A DNA stretch of 64,000 nt from [Eubacterium] siraeum (lineage in GTDB: Bacteria > Bacillota > Clostridia > Oscillospirales > Ruminococcaceae): the NCBI GenBank assembly GCA_025150425.1, contig CP102281.1:2356001-2420000 (forward strand), written 5' to 3'. The notes below the pieces were generated by a model. It saw only the letters and a list, made by a program, of their open reading frames with translations. It had not been told where the DNA came from and searched no databases. The translations under genes and the position numbers were made by a program. Every line of letters starts with the position of its first letter. The stretch's first letter is position 1. This document shows positions 27,575 through 36,142 of the stretch, piece by piece.

Positions 27575-27610
27575 TGCCGTTCCTCCGTTTGTGTATATCA
27601 TAGTATATAT

Positions 27611-27639
27611 AATTATACACTATTTATGGCAGAAATTCA
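27611..27639 (-). promoter_or_regulatory. Promoter of the WYL regulator gene
   Basis: Minus strand TTGAAT, 17 bp, TATAAT. The spacer shares AAATAGTG just before the -10 box with the promoter at 10839-10867 and its duplicate at 11709-11737. Confidence 0.75.
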
Positions 27640-27644
27640 ATCGC

Positions 27645-28481
27645 TTACAGCCGTTCGAGGAACTCCTTCTTCTTTTCTGCAAACTCTTCTTCCGTCAGTA
27701 TACCGTTTTCTTTCATTTCGTGAAGCTGTTTTATCTGCTCCATGATCGCTTTCGGATCTTCCTTCTTTGCAGACGCTGTGATTGAATGATTCTGCATATT
27801 TGCCGCCGCCTGTGACGCTTTATCCTTGAGATTTTCTGCCGCACCTGCGATGCTTCCTGCGGCATTCTGTGCCATATTCTTTATGCTGTCGGCATTCACT
27901 GAACCTATCGCCGATTTTATTCCGTCAGCGTTTATTGACGGCAGAGATACGCCCGCAGTGCCGTTTTCATCTTCGGCTGAGTTTACTGCATCAAATACCT
28001 TGTTACCCTTAAGCCCTAAGAACTGTATTACCGACATTGCTATAAGGGCGAGCATAAGAATAAGTATTATCCAGAAGCCTATCAGATAGTTAAGTTCTAC
28101 CTTTGCGGATACCCCCGTGCCTGCGGTCGCTCCGCCTGCCGCCGCATTTACTGCTGATGCCGCCGAACCGGGCGCTATGAACAGGCAGACGATACCTGCC
28201 ACCGAGCCTATAGCGGATATAATCTTTCTGAAAGGCTTCAGCTGAGGGATATAACAGCTTGCCGCTACAGCCGCAAGGCAAAGTATAAACGCAAAGCCGA
28301 AAATTCCGCCGTCCGTCACAATCGAAAAGCCGTTCATCGACTGATCGGCGCTTCCGCCGCCGAATCCTCCGACAGAAACCTCCGCCTTTACCGACATAAA
28401 GGGAAGAAACAGTGCAAGAATTATCACAGCACATATAATTCCCATAAGATTTTTAAGTATAAATTCCTTGTTCATTTTCAT
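27645..28481 (-). CDS. Membrane protein with C-terminal SHOCT domain
   Basis: 278 residues with about four membrane segments (residues 11-28, 57-72, 84-108, 131-155), an alanine-rich, probably helical region (about 190-235, NMAQNAAGSIAGAAENLKDK) and a C-terminal SHOCT motif (IMEQIKQLHEMKENGILTEE). SHOCT modules commonly sit at the end of membrane or phage-related proteins and are thought to mediate oligomerisation. It is the last gene of a three-gene operon with the two upstream minus-strand genes (16 bp gap). Confidence 0.75.
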   Translation of the reverse strand: MKMNKEFILKNLMGIICAVIILALFLPFMSVKAEVSVGGFGGGSADQSMNGFSIVTDGGIFGFAFILCLAAVAASCYIPQLKPFRKIISAIGSVAGIVCLFIAPGSAASAVNAAAGGATAGTGVSAKVELNYLIGFWIILILMLALIAMSVIQFLGLKGNKVFDAVNSAEDENGTAGVSLPSINADGIKSAIGSVNADSIKNMAQNAAGSIAGAAENLKDKASQAAANMQNHSITASAKKEDPKAIMEQIKQLHEMKENGILTEEEFAEKKKEFLERL

Positions 28482-28497
28482 AATTACACCTCGTTAT

Positions 28498-29553
28498 TTA
28501 TTGACGTTCCCTGTAATAATCGTTTATGTCGCATATCGTTACCAATATGTTACTTATCGGTGGATCAACCTCATCGGTTTCCACTACATACAGCAGAATG
28601 ACATAATTCAGATCCTGATAGAAATATACATTTCCCGTATCATTACTTGTTTTGCATTTGTCACCGAAATTGTTCATCATATAAGCGGTTAAATCGCTGT
28701 ATTTTGATTTGTCGGCATCAAACATCGTGAAAAGTTCTTTTGCTTCGCATACCACTTTCAACGCTTTGCCCTGACCATAACCGCTTTTATCGTATTTGCA
28801 CTGATACAGCACCTCTTTATTATCTGTATAGTAACCGGCATATCCTACATAACCTGCCTTTTCATCTTCCAAATACAGTCCGTTGAACTCCGAATCCTCA
28901 TAATCGGTATTGAAATATTTTGCTATACTTTCAGGCAATTCTATTTTACCGTTCTCCGCCGGCTTGCTCTCCGGAGCTTCGGTCACAGGAGCCGTTGTAG
29001 TTGTTGTTTCCGGTGCGGCTGTTGTAACCGCTGTTGTCTGAGGCGGTACCGTTGTGGTATCGGGAGCTTCGGACGGCTCGTTTTGGGAAACATCGGGTAC
29101 GGAATAATCCGCTCCGTCCTTGTCGTAGATACCGCCGAAAAGCCCACTGCCGTTTGCCTCAGTCACGAGCGACATCTGCTTTTCGTTTACGTTTGCTATG
29201 CAGGTGTCGCTGTAGGTCTGACCGCCTGCAACTATTGTAAGTATCAGCTTTCCGTCCGCAATATCGTATGTACCTTCGTCGGATTGTGCCGTGACCGTGC
29301 CGTCTGCCGCCGTCTGCTTATATGACAGCTCCTTGTTGTCTTTGAATCTCAGTTCGTATGTGCTGTCGCCTGCTTTCTTGTACCAGGCACCGTAAATGTT
29401 GACGGTGTTCAGTTCCATTGTTGCGCTGACCGCAGGCTGACCGTTATCCTTCTGACCGCTTATTACCAAATAGGCAACCAGTGCGACAGCTATTACTGCA
29501 ATAACAACACACAGTACGATTATGTTGTTCTTCTTTGAACTTCCCTGTTCCAT
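28498..29553 (-). CDS. Membrane-anchored extracytoplasmic protein with Thr/Pro-rich linker
   Basis: 351 residues. One signal-anchor segment (residues 10-32, IIVLCVVIAVIAVALVAYLV) precedes an outer domain (about 45-135) whose alternating strands (YGAWYKKAGDSTYELRF, GTYDIADGKLILTI) suggest a small lipocalin-like beta barrel. A linker of TTT/PP/TAAPETTT repeats (about 160-200) joins it to a C-terminal domain of unknown type (205-351). No lipobox. The function is not known. The ribosome site GAGGAGG overlaps the end of the upstream gene, so translation is coupled. Confidence 0.7.
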   Translation of the reverse strand: MEQGSSKKNNIIVLCVVIAVIAVALVAYLVISGQKDNGQPAVSATMELNTVNIYGAWYKKAGDSTYELRFKDNKELSYKQTAADGTVTAQSDEGTYDIADGKLILTIVAGGQTYSDTCIANVNEKQMSLVTEANGSGLFGGIYDKDGADYSVPDVSQNEPSEAPDTTTVPPQTTAVTTAAPETTTTTAPVTEAPESKPAENGKIELPESIAKYFNTDYEDSEFNGLYLEDEKAGYVGYAGYYTDNKEVLYQCKYDKSGYGQGKALKVVCEAKELFTMFDADKSKYSDLTAYMMNNFGDKCKTSNDTGNVYFYQDLNYVILLYVVETDEVDPPISNILVTICDINDYYRERQ

Positions 29554-29555
29554 AC

Positions 29556-29828
29556 TTATTCCTCCTCGTTTTTCTTTTTCAGAAGTTTTCTTATAGTCCT
29601 CTCCGAATAGTTATACTCGGCGGCTATCTTATTAAGCGAATCAGATGTGCCGTCATAGGTTTTTTCCGCCTCCAGTGCGACATATTCCTTAGAATAAAGC
29701 CGTGTGGGGAAATTTATCTGACTGCCTTTCATCTGATTGTACAGCTTAACGGTATTTTCGAAGCCGATAATTTCACATATCGTCCCATACACACCGTTAA
29801 GCGATTCCGATTTGTTATCCTTATCCAT
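29556..29828 (-). CDS. Mor-like small DNA-binding protein
   Basis: 90 residues. NGVYGTICEIIGFENTVKLY and INFPTRLYSKEYVALEAEK resemble the dimerisation half of phage Mor/C activators, and the C-terminus is a helix-turn-helix (SLNKIAAEYNYSERTIRKLL). The start at 29828 (MDKDNKSES) follows GGGAGA; 76 codons of open frame upstream have neither composition nor a ribosome site to support them. It heads the operon with the two envelope proteins and ends 2 bp before the next start. It may control that operon (inference). Confidence 0.75.
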   Translation of the reverse strand: MDKDNKSESLNGVYGTICEIIGFENTVKLYNQMKGSQINFPTRLYSKEYVALEAEKTYDGTSDSLNKIAAEYNYSERTIRKLLKKKNEEE

Positions 29829-30034
29829 GACATCTCCCGAAATCTGTAATTTAATAACTTTATTATATACTGTTGACTGCATTTTTTCTTCTGCCCTTTT
29901 CCACGCAAAAAGACTTGGAAAAGAGCTTTGAAAACCGCTTGAAAACACATTGCAATGTTCGTTTTTCAAGTATATTAAACCACAGTTTGCTACATTATTT
30001 ATGTATGGATTGAAAACTGTTTGGAAAAAGGGAT

Positions 30035-30071
30035 AAAAAAATTCCCGACCTGCCATAAAACAGATCGGGAT
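30035..30071 (-). terminator. Terminator of the TetR gene
   Basis: Minus strand ATCCCGATCTG pairs with CAGGTCGGGAAT across an 8-base loop and is followed by seven Ts. Confidence 0.9.
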
Positions 30072-30083
30072 GTATATCGGGTT

Positions 30084-30668
30084 TTACTTTGCCGCATGTG
30101 AGGACTTTATCATAATCAGCATACTTCTGAACTGAACGCTCAGCATATCCGAAATCTCGTTTTCGCTGAACAGACAGATGTTGGATGAAAGCAATACACC
30201 TATACCGTAGGTGAATATCCAGACGTGCCTGAATAAAGTCATAGCGTCCTCTTTTGAAAGCGAGTAATCGTTCATTATATACTCAATGCACTTGTCAGCC
30301 GTAACGCCGAGCATAGACGAGAACATTTCCTCAAAATTGAAAGTATGAGCCTGTTCCTTCATAAAAAGAAGCCTGAACAGCTTCGGCTTTTCCTTTGCAA
30401 AAGTAATCATCTGTATGCCCACCTGCTTGAATGCGGGCATATCAGGCGTTTCTTTTTCCGCATACTGTCCGAACACCTTCATAGCAGACTCACGGACGGT
30501 GCTTTCAAGCTCCTCCATATTTCTGAATGCCGTAAAGATAGGGCGTGTCGATGTTCCCATAGCCTCTGCAAGACTTCTTGCATTCAGCGATTCAGCACCG
30601 CTCTCGGCAACTATTCCGAGTGCTATTTCGGTTATCTCTTCTCTTGTATATTTTGCCCTGGGTGGCAT
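30084..30668 (-). CDS. TetR/AcrR-family transcriptional repressor
   Basis: 194 residues. The N-terminal HTH is YTREEITEIALGIVAESG then LNARSLAEAMGTSTRPIF; the rest is the helical TetR ligand domain with a TetR_C-like pattern (FRLLFMKEQAHTF; FRHVWIFTYGIGVLL). The ribosome site GAGGTG sits inside the inverted repeat ATATCA-N5-TGATAT (30670-30686), and a second palindrome overlaps the promoter, so autoregulation is likely. The divergent DUF4234 gene at 30894 is a candidate target. Confidence 0.9.
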   Translation of the reverse strand: MPPRAKYTREEITEIALGIVAESGAESLNARSLAEAMGTSTRPIFTAFRNMEELESTVRESAMKVFGQYAEKETPDMPAFKQVGIQMITFAKEKPKLFRLLFMKEQAHTFNFEEMFSSMLGVTADKCIEYIMNDYSLSKEDAMTLFRHVWIFTYGIGVLLSSNICLFSENEISDMLSVQFRSMLIMIKSSHAAK

Positions 30669-30711
30669 AATATCACCTCGTGATATGGATTTTTCTGTAA
30701 TGCTTGTTGCG

Positions 30712-30758
30712 TAATGCTCATATTATAGCATTATAGCACCGGTTTTTCACTCTGTCAA
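30712..30758 (-). promoter_or_regulatory. tetR promoter with overlapping palindromic operator
   Basis: Minus strand TTGACA (30753-30758), 17 bp, TATAAT (30730-30735). TAATGCT-N8-AGCATTA (30712-30733) covers the -10 box and start region, the usual arrangement for a TetR-type operator. Confidence 0.75.
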
Positions 30759-30838
30759 CTGTTTTGGATAAGAACGATATTTTTACCTGCGGCATTTTGA
30801 TAAGCTGTCTTAAAGATTAATTTTATTAAATCAAATTA

Positions 30839-30867
30839 TTGACATTCGTCTAATATTATGTTATTAT
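30839..30867 (+). promoter_or_regulatory. Promoter of the DUF4234 gene
   Basis: TTGACA (30839-30844), 17 bp, TATTAT (30862-30867), with ribosome site GGGAGG before 30894. Confidence 0.8.
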
Positions 30868-30893
30868 AAAAAAACTTTCAGGGAGGTATAAGC

Positions 30894-31433
30894 ATGAACG
30901 AACAGAACAATTATCAGCAGCCTGTTGAACAGAACTTTCAGCAGGACAATCAGGGCTATCAGCAGCCCGCACCGCAGTATCAGCAACCTGCACCGCAGTA
31001 TCAGCAGCCATACGGACAGCAGTTTTACGGACCGGTAAGACAGCTCAATACACGCAGAGGTCTTCTTAAGCTGATTCTGTTATCGATTATAACTTTCGGA
31101 ATTTATCCGTTTGTTTTCTTTTCCGGAATTTCAGAAGATATAAATCTTATCGCAAGCAGATTTGACGGAAAAAAGACAATGCACTACTGCCTTATGGCGT
31201 TTATCATCGGACCGCTTACATTCGGTATCGGCTTTATCGTATGGTTCCATAACCTTTCTTCAAGAATGGGCAACGAGCTTGCAAGACGTGGCATAGCATA
31301 TTCTTTCGGTGCTTCGGATTACTGGCTATGGAACGTTCTGGGAAGCCTTATCATTATCGGACCGTTTGTTTATCTGCACAAGCTCGCAAGAGCGTCTGTG
31401 CTTCTTGCACAGGATTATAATGTCAGAGGATAA
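30894..31433 (+). CDS. DUF4234 membrane protein with Q/P-rich N-terminus
   Basis: 179 residues. Residues 1-48 are low-complexity with tandem QYQQPAP-type repeats, as in cytosolic tails of many Firmicute membrane proteins. From about 50 comes a DUF4234 domain (RRGLLKLILLSIITFGIYPF, then SRMGNELARRG) with three membrane segments (about 58-76, 100-122, 145-162). Function unknown. The gene is monocistronic between a consensus promoter and a strong terminator and is divergent from tetR. Confidence 0.85.
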   Translation: MNEQNNYQQPVEQNFQQDNQGYQQPAPQYQQPAPQYQQPYGQQFYGPVRQLNTRRGLLKLILLSIITFGIYPFVFFSGISEDINLIASRFDGKKTMHYCLMAFIIGPLTFGIGFIVWFHNLSSRMGNELARRGIAYSFGASDYWLWNVLGSLIIIGPFVYLHKLARASVLLAQDYNVRG

Positions 31434-31437
31434 AAGT

Positions 31438-31464
31438 AAAACCGGAGTTTTTTGCTCCGGTTTT
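31438..31464 (+). terminator. Terminator of the DUF4234 gene
   Basis: AAAACCGGAG, T-rich loop, CTCCGGTTTT: a perfect 10-bp stem whose ends are A- and T-rich on both strands, serving both convergent genes. Confidence 0.92.
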
Positions 31465-31467
31465 ATG

Positions 31468-32412
31468 TTATCCGTTATTCAAATCGGCTATTTCGTCAAT
31501 ATGACTGTAAATATACTCTTGTGCCGCCGGCGGATAAAGCACAGCTGTATATTCATCTCCGCTCATTGATGTTCTCTGCTCGGTAAATATGCCAAGCTGT
31601 AAACCTTCGTCGGTTGGCAGTCGGCGTTTTCTGCCGCCAGGAAGTTCTGTATTTTCAAGTATTCCCTGTTTTTCGAGCCACTGTGCAATCATGCCCACCT
31701 TTAACATTCCTTCTCCTTCACAAACGCTTTTATTTACAGTTGCCGTCATTACAGAAACCGAAACAGCCTCAGACGTAGGAACTAAATTATTTCTTATTTC
31801 ATCAGTAACGACAAACGGTTTTCTTGGTTTTTTCTCAGATTTTGTGCTATTTTCAGATACAATTGCATCTATATTATCAATTACAAATTGTTGAGCTTTT
31901 TTACTTAGTAATATACAATTGTATGGAAATCCTTTAGCCGTGAATCTGCGTTCTTCAATAAGACCTTCCTCTTCTCCGACTGAAGTAACACGCCTTCTGC
32001 GTTTTCCGTCAATATCGTTGTATCTCTGAATCAAATCAAGTTCGGTAAGCCATTTCGATACGATGCCGCTTTTAATTTGTCTGCAATTATGCTTTATTAA
32101 AGCAACGTTTATCATATCATTGACAGCTTTCGTTGTAATATTATCATCAATCGCCACTAATTCTGAGCGTACCTCATCTGTTATAATGCAATTGCCATCA
32201 GCAATTGTTCCGGAATAAACAGGCGATACTTCTCCACCGTTTTCGATAATCTTTTCAAGTATCCCCGAAATGTAGAAAAAGCATCGTGACAGCTTGACGT
32301 TATTGATAATATCGCCGTCCGGCACAGGCTTATCGGTAAAAGGGTCTATTCCGTTTGCGAGCTTGTCTATGTATTCCTTGGCGTGCTTCATGGTTTCGAG
32401 TTCTGTAGGCAT
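31468..32412 (-). CDS. Unknown protein with two tandem winged-helix-like repeats
   Basis: 314 residues; I do not recognise a named family. The N-terminus (HAKEYIDKLANGIDPFTDKP, then NNVKLSRCFFYISGILEKI) is a helical module seen at the head of several Firmicute proteins of unknown role. Two repeats of about 105 residues follow: ITDEVRSELVAIDD to NIDAI, and VTDEIRNNLVPTSE to HIDEI. Each contains a basic RRRR or GGRKRRLPT hinge after a W-L-x2-x-I/L helix and resembles a winged helix, so DNA or RNA binding is possible (inference). It is cytosolic and the start MPTELETMKH has no rival. Confidence 0.7.
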   Translation of the reverse strand: MPTELETMKHAKEYIDKLANGIDPFTDKPVPDGDIINNVKLSRCFFYISGILEKIIENGGEVSPVYSGTIADGNCIITDEVRSELVAIDDNITTKAVNDMINVALIKHNCRQIKSGIVSKWLTELDLIQRYNDIDGKRRRRVTSVGEEEGLIEERRFTAKGFPYNCILLSKKAQQFVIDNIDAIVSENSTKSEKKPRKPFVVTDEIRNNLVPTSEAVSVSVMTATVNKSVCEGEGMLKVGMIAQWLEKQGILENTELPGGRKRRLPTDEGLQLGIFTEQRTSMSGDEYTAVLYPPAAQEYIYSHIDEIADLNNG

Positions 32413-32618
32413 AGCGATTCCTCCGTAAAAATATGTTAATTTATTTTAGCACAGATGAATTCTGATTGCAATATTATTTGCAAAATCAGAACGGTTTGCC
32501 GTATTTTCTGCGTTCTGATTTTTCACCAAAAATTTCATCTTATATTTAAAATTTCTCCGAACATAATAATGTTGCAAGGTCAAAAGGACCTGCATAACAA
32601 ATACGGAGGAAAACAACA

Positions 32619-32807
32619 ATGGCTAGTACCAATAAAAAGAACAAGGCAGCATTAAACAGCATCAAGATGCAGGCTGCAAGCGAAGTAGGCGTACCCCTTA
32701 AGGATAACGGCTACAACGGCGACCTTACTTCAAAGCAGGCTGGTTCAATCGGCGGTCAGATGGTCAAGAAGATGATCGAATCCTACGAAATGTCAAACAA
32801 GCAGTAA
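32619..32807 (+). CDS. Alpha/beta-type small acid-soluble spore protein (SASP)
   Basis: 62 residues. LKDNGYNGDLTSKQAGSIGG and MVKKMIESYE are the conserved C-terminal DNA-binding helices of alpha/beta SASPs; the GPR protease-site region is represented by MQAASEVGVPL. These proteins coat spore DNA in an A-like form and protect it from UV and heat, and supply amino acids on germination. Expression in the forespore by sigma-G is expected, but I could not identify a convincing sigma-G promoter in the AT-rich upstream sequence. Ribosome site GGAGG. Confidence 0.94.
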   Translation: MASTNKKNKAALNSIKMQAASEVGVPLKDNGYNGDLTSKQAGSIGGQMVKKMIESYEMSNKQ

Positions 32808-32821
32808 CCTGAAATATTGCG

Positions 32822-32857
32822 ATCGGTCCGGTGCCATTCAACAGGCATCGGACCGAT
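32822..32857 (+). terminator. Terminator of the SASP gene
   Basis: ATCGGTCCGGTGCC and GGCATCGGACCGAT form a 14-bp stem (one G-A mismatch area), followed by TTATTT. Confidence 0.9.
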
Positions 32858-32935
32858 TTATTTGCATAATAATATACGCACGGACTTTTGATGAAAGAAA
32901 TCCGCTCAAAAAATTCAAATAATGCGAAAAAGATA

Positions 32936-32964
32936 TTGAACTTTTGCAAGAATAGTGCTATAAT
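32936..32964 (+). promoter_or_regulatory. Promoter of ilvE, with 165-nt leader
   Basis: TTGAAC (32936-32941), 17 bp, TATAAT (32959-32964). The leader to 33129 has no T-box, riboswitch or leader peptide that I can recognise. Confidence 0.8.
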
Positions 32965-33129
32965 TTTCTTTGTACAATCAGTCGGTACTGCAAGCATACA
33001 TAATTTTCCTGTGCTTTCATCGGACAGATGCTGAAAGGAAACGGTATTTCGCTTGCATAAGGCAGACGAGCTGCCGCTATGGCGGAAATTACGGCGAGAA
33101 AATCGCTTTCAGGAAGGAATGTTTTTACA

Positions 33130-34194
33130 ATGGAAATCAAAATTGAGAAAACTAAAACACCTAAGGCAAAGCCCGTTGACGAAACAAAGCTCGGTTTCGG
33201 TCACATATTTACCGATCATATGTTCGTTATGGAATATGACACGGGCAAGGGCTGGCATGACGCAAGAATAGTTCCCTACGGGGATATTTCTATTTCACCT
33301 GCCGCTATGGTTCTTCACTACGGACAGGAAATCTTCGAGGGTATGAAAGCATACAGAACTCCCGACGGCAGCATTCAGTTCTTCCGTCCGGAAGAAAACT
33401 TCAAGAGAATGAACATCTCCGCTGAGCGTCTTGTTATCCCTCAGTTAAACGTTGACGATTGCTTACAGGCTCTCCACGAGCTTGTAAAGATAGATGCGGA
33501 CTGGGTACCTCATACAGACGGTGCTTCGCTTTACATACGTCCGTTCATATTTGCCGCAGATCCGTTCCTCGGCGTTCGTCCCGGCGACAAGTATTACTTT
33601 ATGATAATCATGTCACCCTCAGGCGCATATTACGCTTCGGGTCTTGATCCCGTTAATATCTATGTTGAAACAAACTATGTCCGTGCAGTAAGAGGCGGTA
33701 TGGGCTTTACAAAGACAGGCGGTAACTACGCCGCATCGCTCATCGGTCAGGACGAGGCTCACAAGCAGAACTACTCACAGGTACTGTGGCTTGACGGTGT
33801 TGAGCGTAAGTACATTGAAGAAGTAGGTGCTATGAACATCTTCTTTGTAATCGACGGCGAGGTTGTTACTCCCGCACTTCAGGGCTCTATCCTTTCGGGT
33901 ATCACAAGAAAGTCATCTATAGAGCTGTGCAAGAAGTGGGGTCTTAAAGTAAGCGAAAAGAGAATCACAATACAGGAAATCGCAGACGCTTACGATGCAG
34001 GCAAGCTGAATGAAGTATTCGGTACAGGTACAGCCGCTGTTATCTCACCTGTAGGTCACTTAAAGTGGGGCGATAAGGTTATGCTTATCAACAACAACAA
34101 GATAGGACCTATCTCTCAGCGTCTTTACGATACAATGACAGGTATGCAGTACGGCAAGCTCCCCGATGAAATGGGTTGGATCGAAAAGCTGTAA
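33130..34194 (+). CDS. ilvE: Branched-chain amino-acid aminotransferase
   Basis: 354 residues, class IV PLP aminotransferase of the longer BCAT-II type, which makes leucine, isoleucine and valine from 2-oxo acids. Segments: FGHIFTDHMFVMEYD, HYGQEIFEGMKAYR, RPEENFKRMN, SLYIRPFIFA, KTGGNYAAS, the PLP-lysine motif ERKYIEEVGAMN and ITRKSSIEL. The start at 33130 (MEIKIEKTK) is preceded by AGGAAGG about 12 bases away; 17 upstream in-frame codons from 33079 lack one and do not match the family. Confidence 0.95.
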   Translation: MEIKIEKTKTPKAKPVDETKLGFGHIFTDHMFVMEYDTGKGWHDARIVPYGDISISPAAMVLHYGQEIFEGMKAYRTPDGSIQFFRPEENFKRMNISAERLVIPQLNVDDCLQALHELVKIDADWVPHTDGASLYIRPFIFAADPFLGVRPGDKYYFMIIMSPSGAYYASGLDPVNIYVETNYVRAVRGGMGFTKTGGNYAASLIGQDEAHKQNYSQVLWLDGVERKYIEEVGAMNIFFVIDGEVVTPALQGSILSGITRKSSIELCKKWGLKVSEKRITIQEIADAYDAGKLNEVFGTGTAAVISPVGHLKWGDKVMLINNNKIGPISQRLYDTMTGMQYGKLPDEMGWIEKL

Positions 34195-34341
34195 GGTGCT
34201 GTAAGTTCCGACCTTTCTGTACAGCGAAACGGTCGGAGGCAAACACTATTTAAAACGAATTATACGGCAGACAAGCACGACAGCGCAGATACGTTGCCGT
34301 GCACTGCTTTTAAATGCAAAACATGAAAGGAAATTTCGCAC

Positions 34342-35718
34342 ATGAAAAACACAGAAAAAACCATGGATAAGCTGGTCGCTCTCTGCAAGGGCAGAGGCTT
34401 TATATATCCCGGCAGTGAGATATACGGAGGACTTGCAAACACATGGGATTTCGGACCTCTCGGCGTTGAGCTGAAGAACAACATCAAGTCCGCATGGCGT
34501 AAAAAATTCATACAGGAGTGCAAGTACAACGTAGGTCTTGACAGTGCTATCCTCATGAACCCTCAGACATGGGTAGCATCGGGTCATATCGGCGGATTTT
34601 CCGATCCCCTTATGGATTGCAAGGCTTGTAAGACACGTCACAGAGCGGACAATCTTATTGAGGACTTTGACGGCACAAACTGTGCAGGCTGGTCAAACGA
34701 GCAGATGATGGATTATATCCGTGAAAAAGGCATCACCTGCCCCAACTGCGGCAAGGCTGATTTCACAGACATAAGACAGTTCAACCTTATGTTCAAGACA
34801 TTCCAGGGTGTTACAGAGGACTCTAAGAGCGAGCTTTACCTCCGTCCCGAAACAGCGCAGGGTATCTTCGTAAACTTTATGAATATCCAGCGTACTACCC
34901 GTAAAAAAGTACCTTTCGGTGTTGCACAGGTTGGTAAGTCATTCAGAAACGAGATTACTCCCGGCAACTTCATCTTCCGTGTAAGAGAATTTGAGCAGAT
35001 GGAACTTGAATTCTTCTGCAAGCCCGGCACAGACCTTGACTGGTTCTATTTCTGGAAGGACTACTGCAAGAAGTGGCTCCTGTCCCTCGGCATAAACGAA
35101 GAAAACTTAAGACTGCGTGATCACGATCAGGAAGAGCTTTGCTTCTACTCAAAGGCTACAACCGACTTCGAATATCTGTTCCCGTTCGGCTGGGGCGAGC
35201 TTTGGGGCGTTGCGGACAGAACCGACTACGACCTTACACAGCACATCAAGACAAGCGGTCAGAAGATGGAATATTTCGATCCCGAAACAAACGAGAAGTA
35301 CGTTCCTTATGTTATCGAACCCTCGCTCGGTGTTGAGCGTCTGTTCCTTGCAGTTATAACTGAAGCTTATGACGAAGAACAGCTTGAGGACGGCACAACA
35401 AGAAACGTTATGCACTTCCACCCCTACTTAGCTCCTGTCAAGGCGGCAGTTCTGCCCCTGTCAAAGAAACTCGCAGACAAGGCAGGCGAGATTGCAGACG
35501 AGCTGTCAAAGTACTTCTGCGTTGACTATGACGATGCAGGCGCTATCGGCAAGAGATACAGAAGACAGGACGAGATCGGTACTCCCTTCTGCATCACATA
35601 CGACTTTGACAGCGTTGAGGACGGTTGCGTAACAGTCCGTGAACGTGACTCTATGAAGCAGGAAAGAATGCCTATCGCAGATGTGAAGAAGTACATCGAG
35701 GACAGAATTGCGTTCTGA
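34342..35718 (+). CDS. glyQS: Glycyl-tRNA synthetase, single-chain (eukaryotic/archaeal-type)
   Basis: 458 residues, class II synthetase of the alpha2 type. Motif 1 region [13 protein letters not shown], motif 2 [21 protein letters not shown]-type region ([23 protein letters not shown]), and motif 3 [22 protein letters not shown] and CPNCGK give an insertion with Cys residues. The C-terminal anticodon-binding domain is [20 protein letters not shown] onwards. No T-box leader is visible in the 147 bp upstream. A terminator follows. Confidence 0.96.
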   Translation: MKNTEKTMDKLVALCKGRGFIYPGSEIYGGLANTWDFGPLGVELKNNIKSAWRKKFIQECKYNVGLDSAILMNPQTWVASGHIGGFSDPLMDCKACKTRHRADNLIEDFDGTNCAGWSNEQMMDYIREKGITCPNCGKADFTDIRQFNLMFKTFQGVTEDSKSELYLRPETAQGIFVNFMNIQRTTRKKVPFGVAQVGKSFRNEITPGNFIFRVREFEQMELEFFCKPGTDLDWFYFWKDYCKKWLLSLGINEENLRLRDHDQEELCFYSKATTDFEYLFPFGWGELWGVADRTDYDLTQHIKTSGQKMEYFDPETNEKYVPYVIEPSLGVERLFLAVITEAYDEEQLEDGTTRNVMHFHPYLAPVKAAVLPLSKKLADKAGEIADELSKYFCVDYDDAGAIGKRYRRQDEIGTPFCITYDFDSVEDGCVTVRERDSMKQERMPIADVKKYIEDRIAF

Positions 35719-35736
35719 TAAGATAGATGATATAGC

Positions 35737-35766
35737 AAAACGAGGTGCCAACGCACCTCGTTTTTT
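35737..35766 (+). terminator. Terminator of glyQS
   Basis: AAACGAGGTGC, CAAC loop, GCACCTCGTTT followed by TTTTT: a perfect 11-bp stem. Confidence 0.95.
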
Positions 35767-35790
35767 ATTTGCATAATACCCCTTTCCCTC

Positions 35791-35819
35791 TTGCATTTCT
35801 TCCCCCTTTATGCTATACT
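35791..35819 (+). promoter_or_regulatory. Promoter of the cobalamin-riboswitch operon
   Basis: TTGCAT (35791-35796), 17 bp, TATACT (35814-35819), ending about 17 bp before the riboswitch P1 stem. Confidence 0.8.
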
Positions 35820-35836
35820 TATCCTTAACCGAATAT

Positions 35837-35960
35837 CGAAAATACGGTACGAAAGGCTTTTTGCCCGGTAGGTAATAGGGAATCCGGTGAGAATCCGGAG
35901 CAACCGTCATTACTGTATCTGAGCCTATGCTCACAAGTCAGAATACCCCCGTATTTTTCG
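35837..35960 (+). promoter_or_regulatory. Cobalamin riboswitch
   Basis: The conserved core is clear: GGGAATCCGGTGAGAATCC, then GGAGC, ATTACTGTA, and a B12-box-like AAGTCAGAATACC at about 35935-35947. P1 closes CGAAAATACGG (35837-35847) with CCGTATTTTTCG (35949-35960). An intrinsic terminator follows at 35986, so adenosyl- or aquo-/methylcobalamin binding would be expected to lower transcription of the downstream genes. Confidence 0.93.
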
Positions 35961-35985
35961 GCATTGTCTCTTGGACGAGGAAGAA

Positions 35986-36030
35986 GTACAGCCGATCTTC
36001 AGCTAAGGCTGTACCTTTATGCTTTTTTTG
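35986..36030 (+). terminator. Riboswitch expression-platform terminator
   Basis: GTACAGCC (35986-35993) pairs with GGCTGTAC (36007-36014), followed by a T-rich tract ending in seven Ts. It sits between the cobalamin aptamer and the first gene, consistent with transcriptional attenuation. 36031-36142 is AT-rich leader with no further feature. Confidence 0.85.
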
Positions 36031-36142
36031 CATATCCGTATGGCTTATGTTTGCTGTGCTTAAAGATCAGTTGTGCTTTCACTTTTTTTGGTGAAGGCAT
36101 TTTTTATTGCCGTTTTTCGTATTTGTTTACGGAGGTGACGTT

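Noticed and set aside
29829-30056. 76-codon N-terminal extension of the Mor-like protein
   Set aside because: The ATG at 29828 has a ribosome site and starts the recognisable domain; the extension is AT-rich intergenic sequence including the end of the TetR terminator.
32413-32618. Sigma-G promoter for the SASP gene
   Set aside because: Expected from biology, but no pair of boxes with correct spacing could be identified with confidence in this AT-rich stretch.
34195-34341. T-box leader before glyQS
   Set aside because: No T-box core sequence, specifier stem or antiterminator is visible; only a weak inverted repeat is present.
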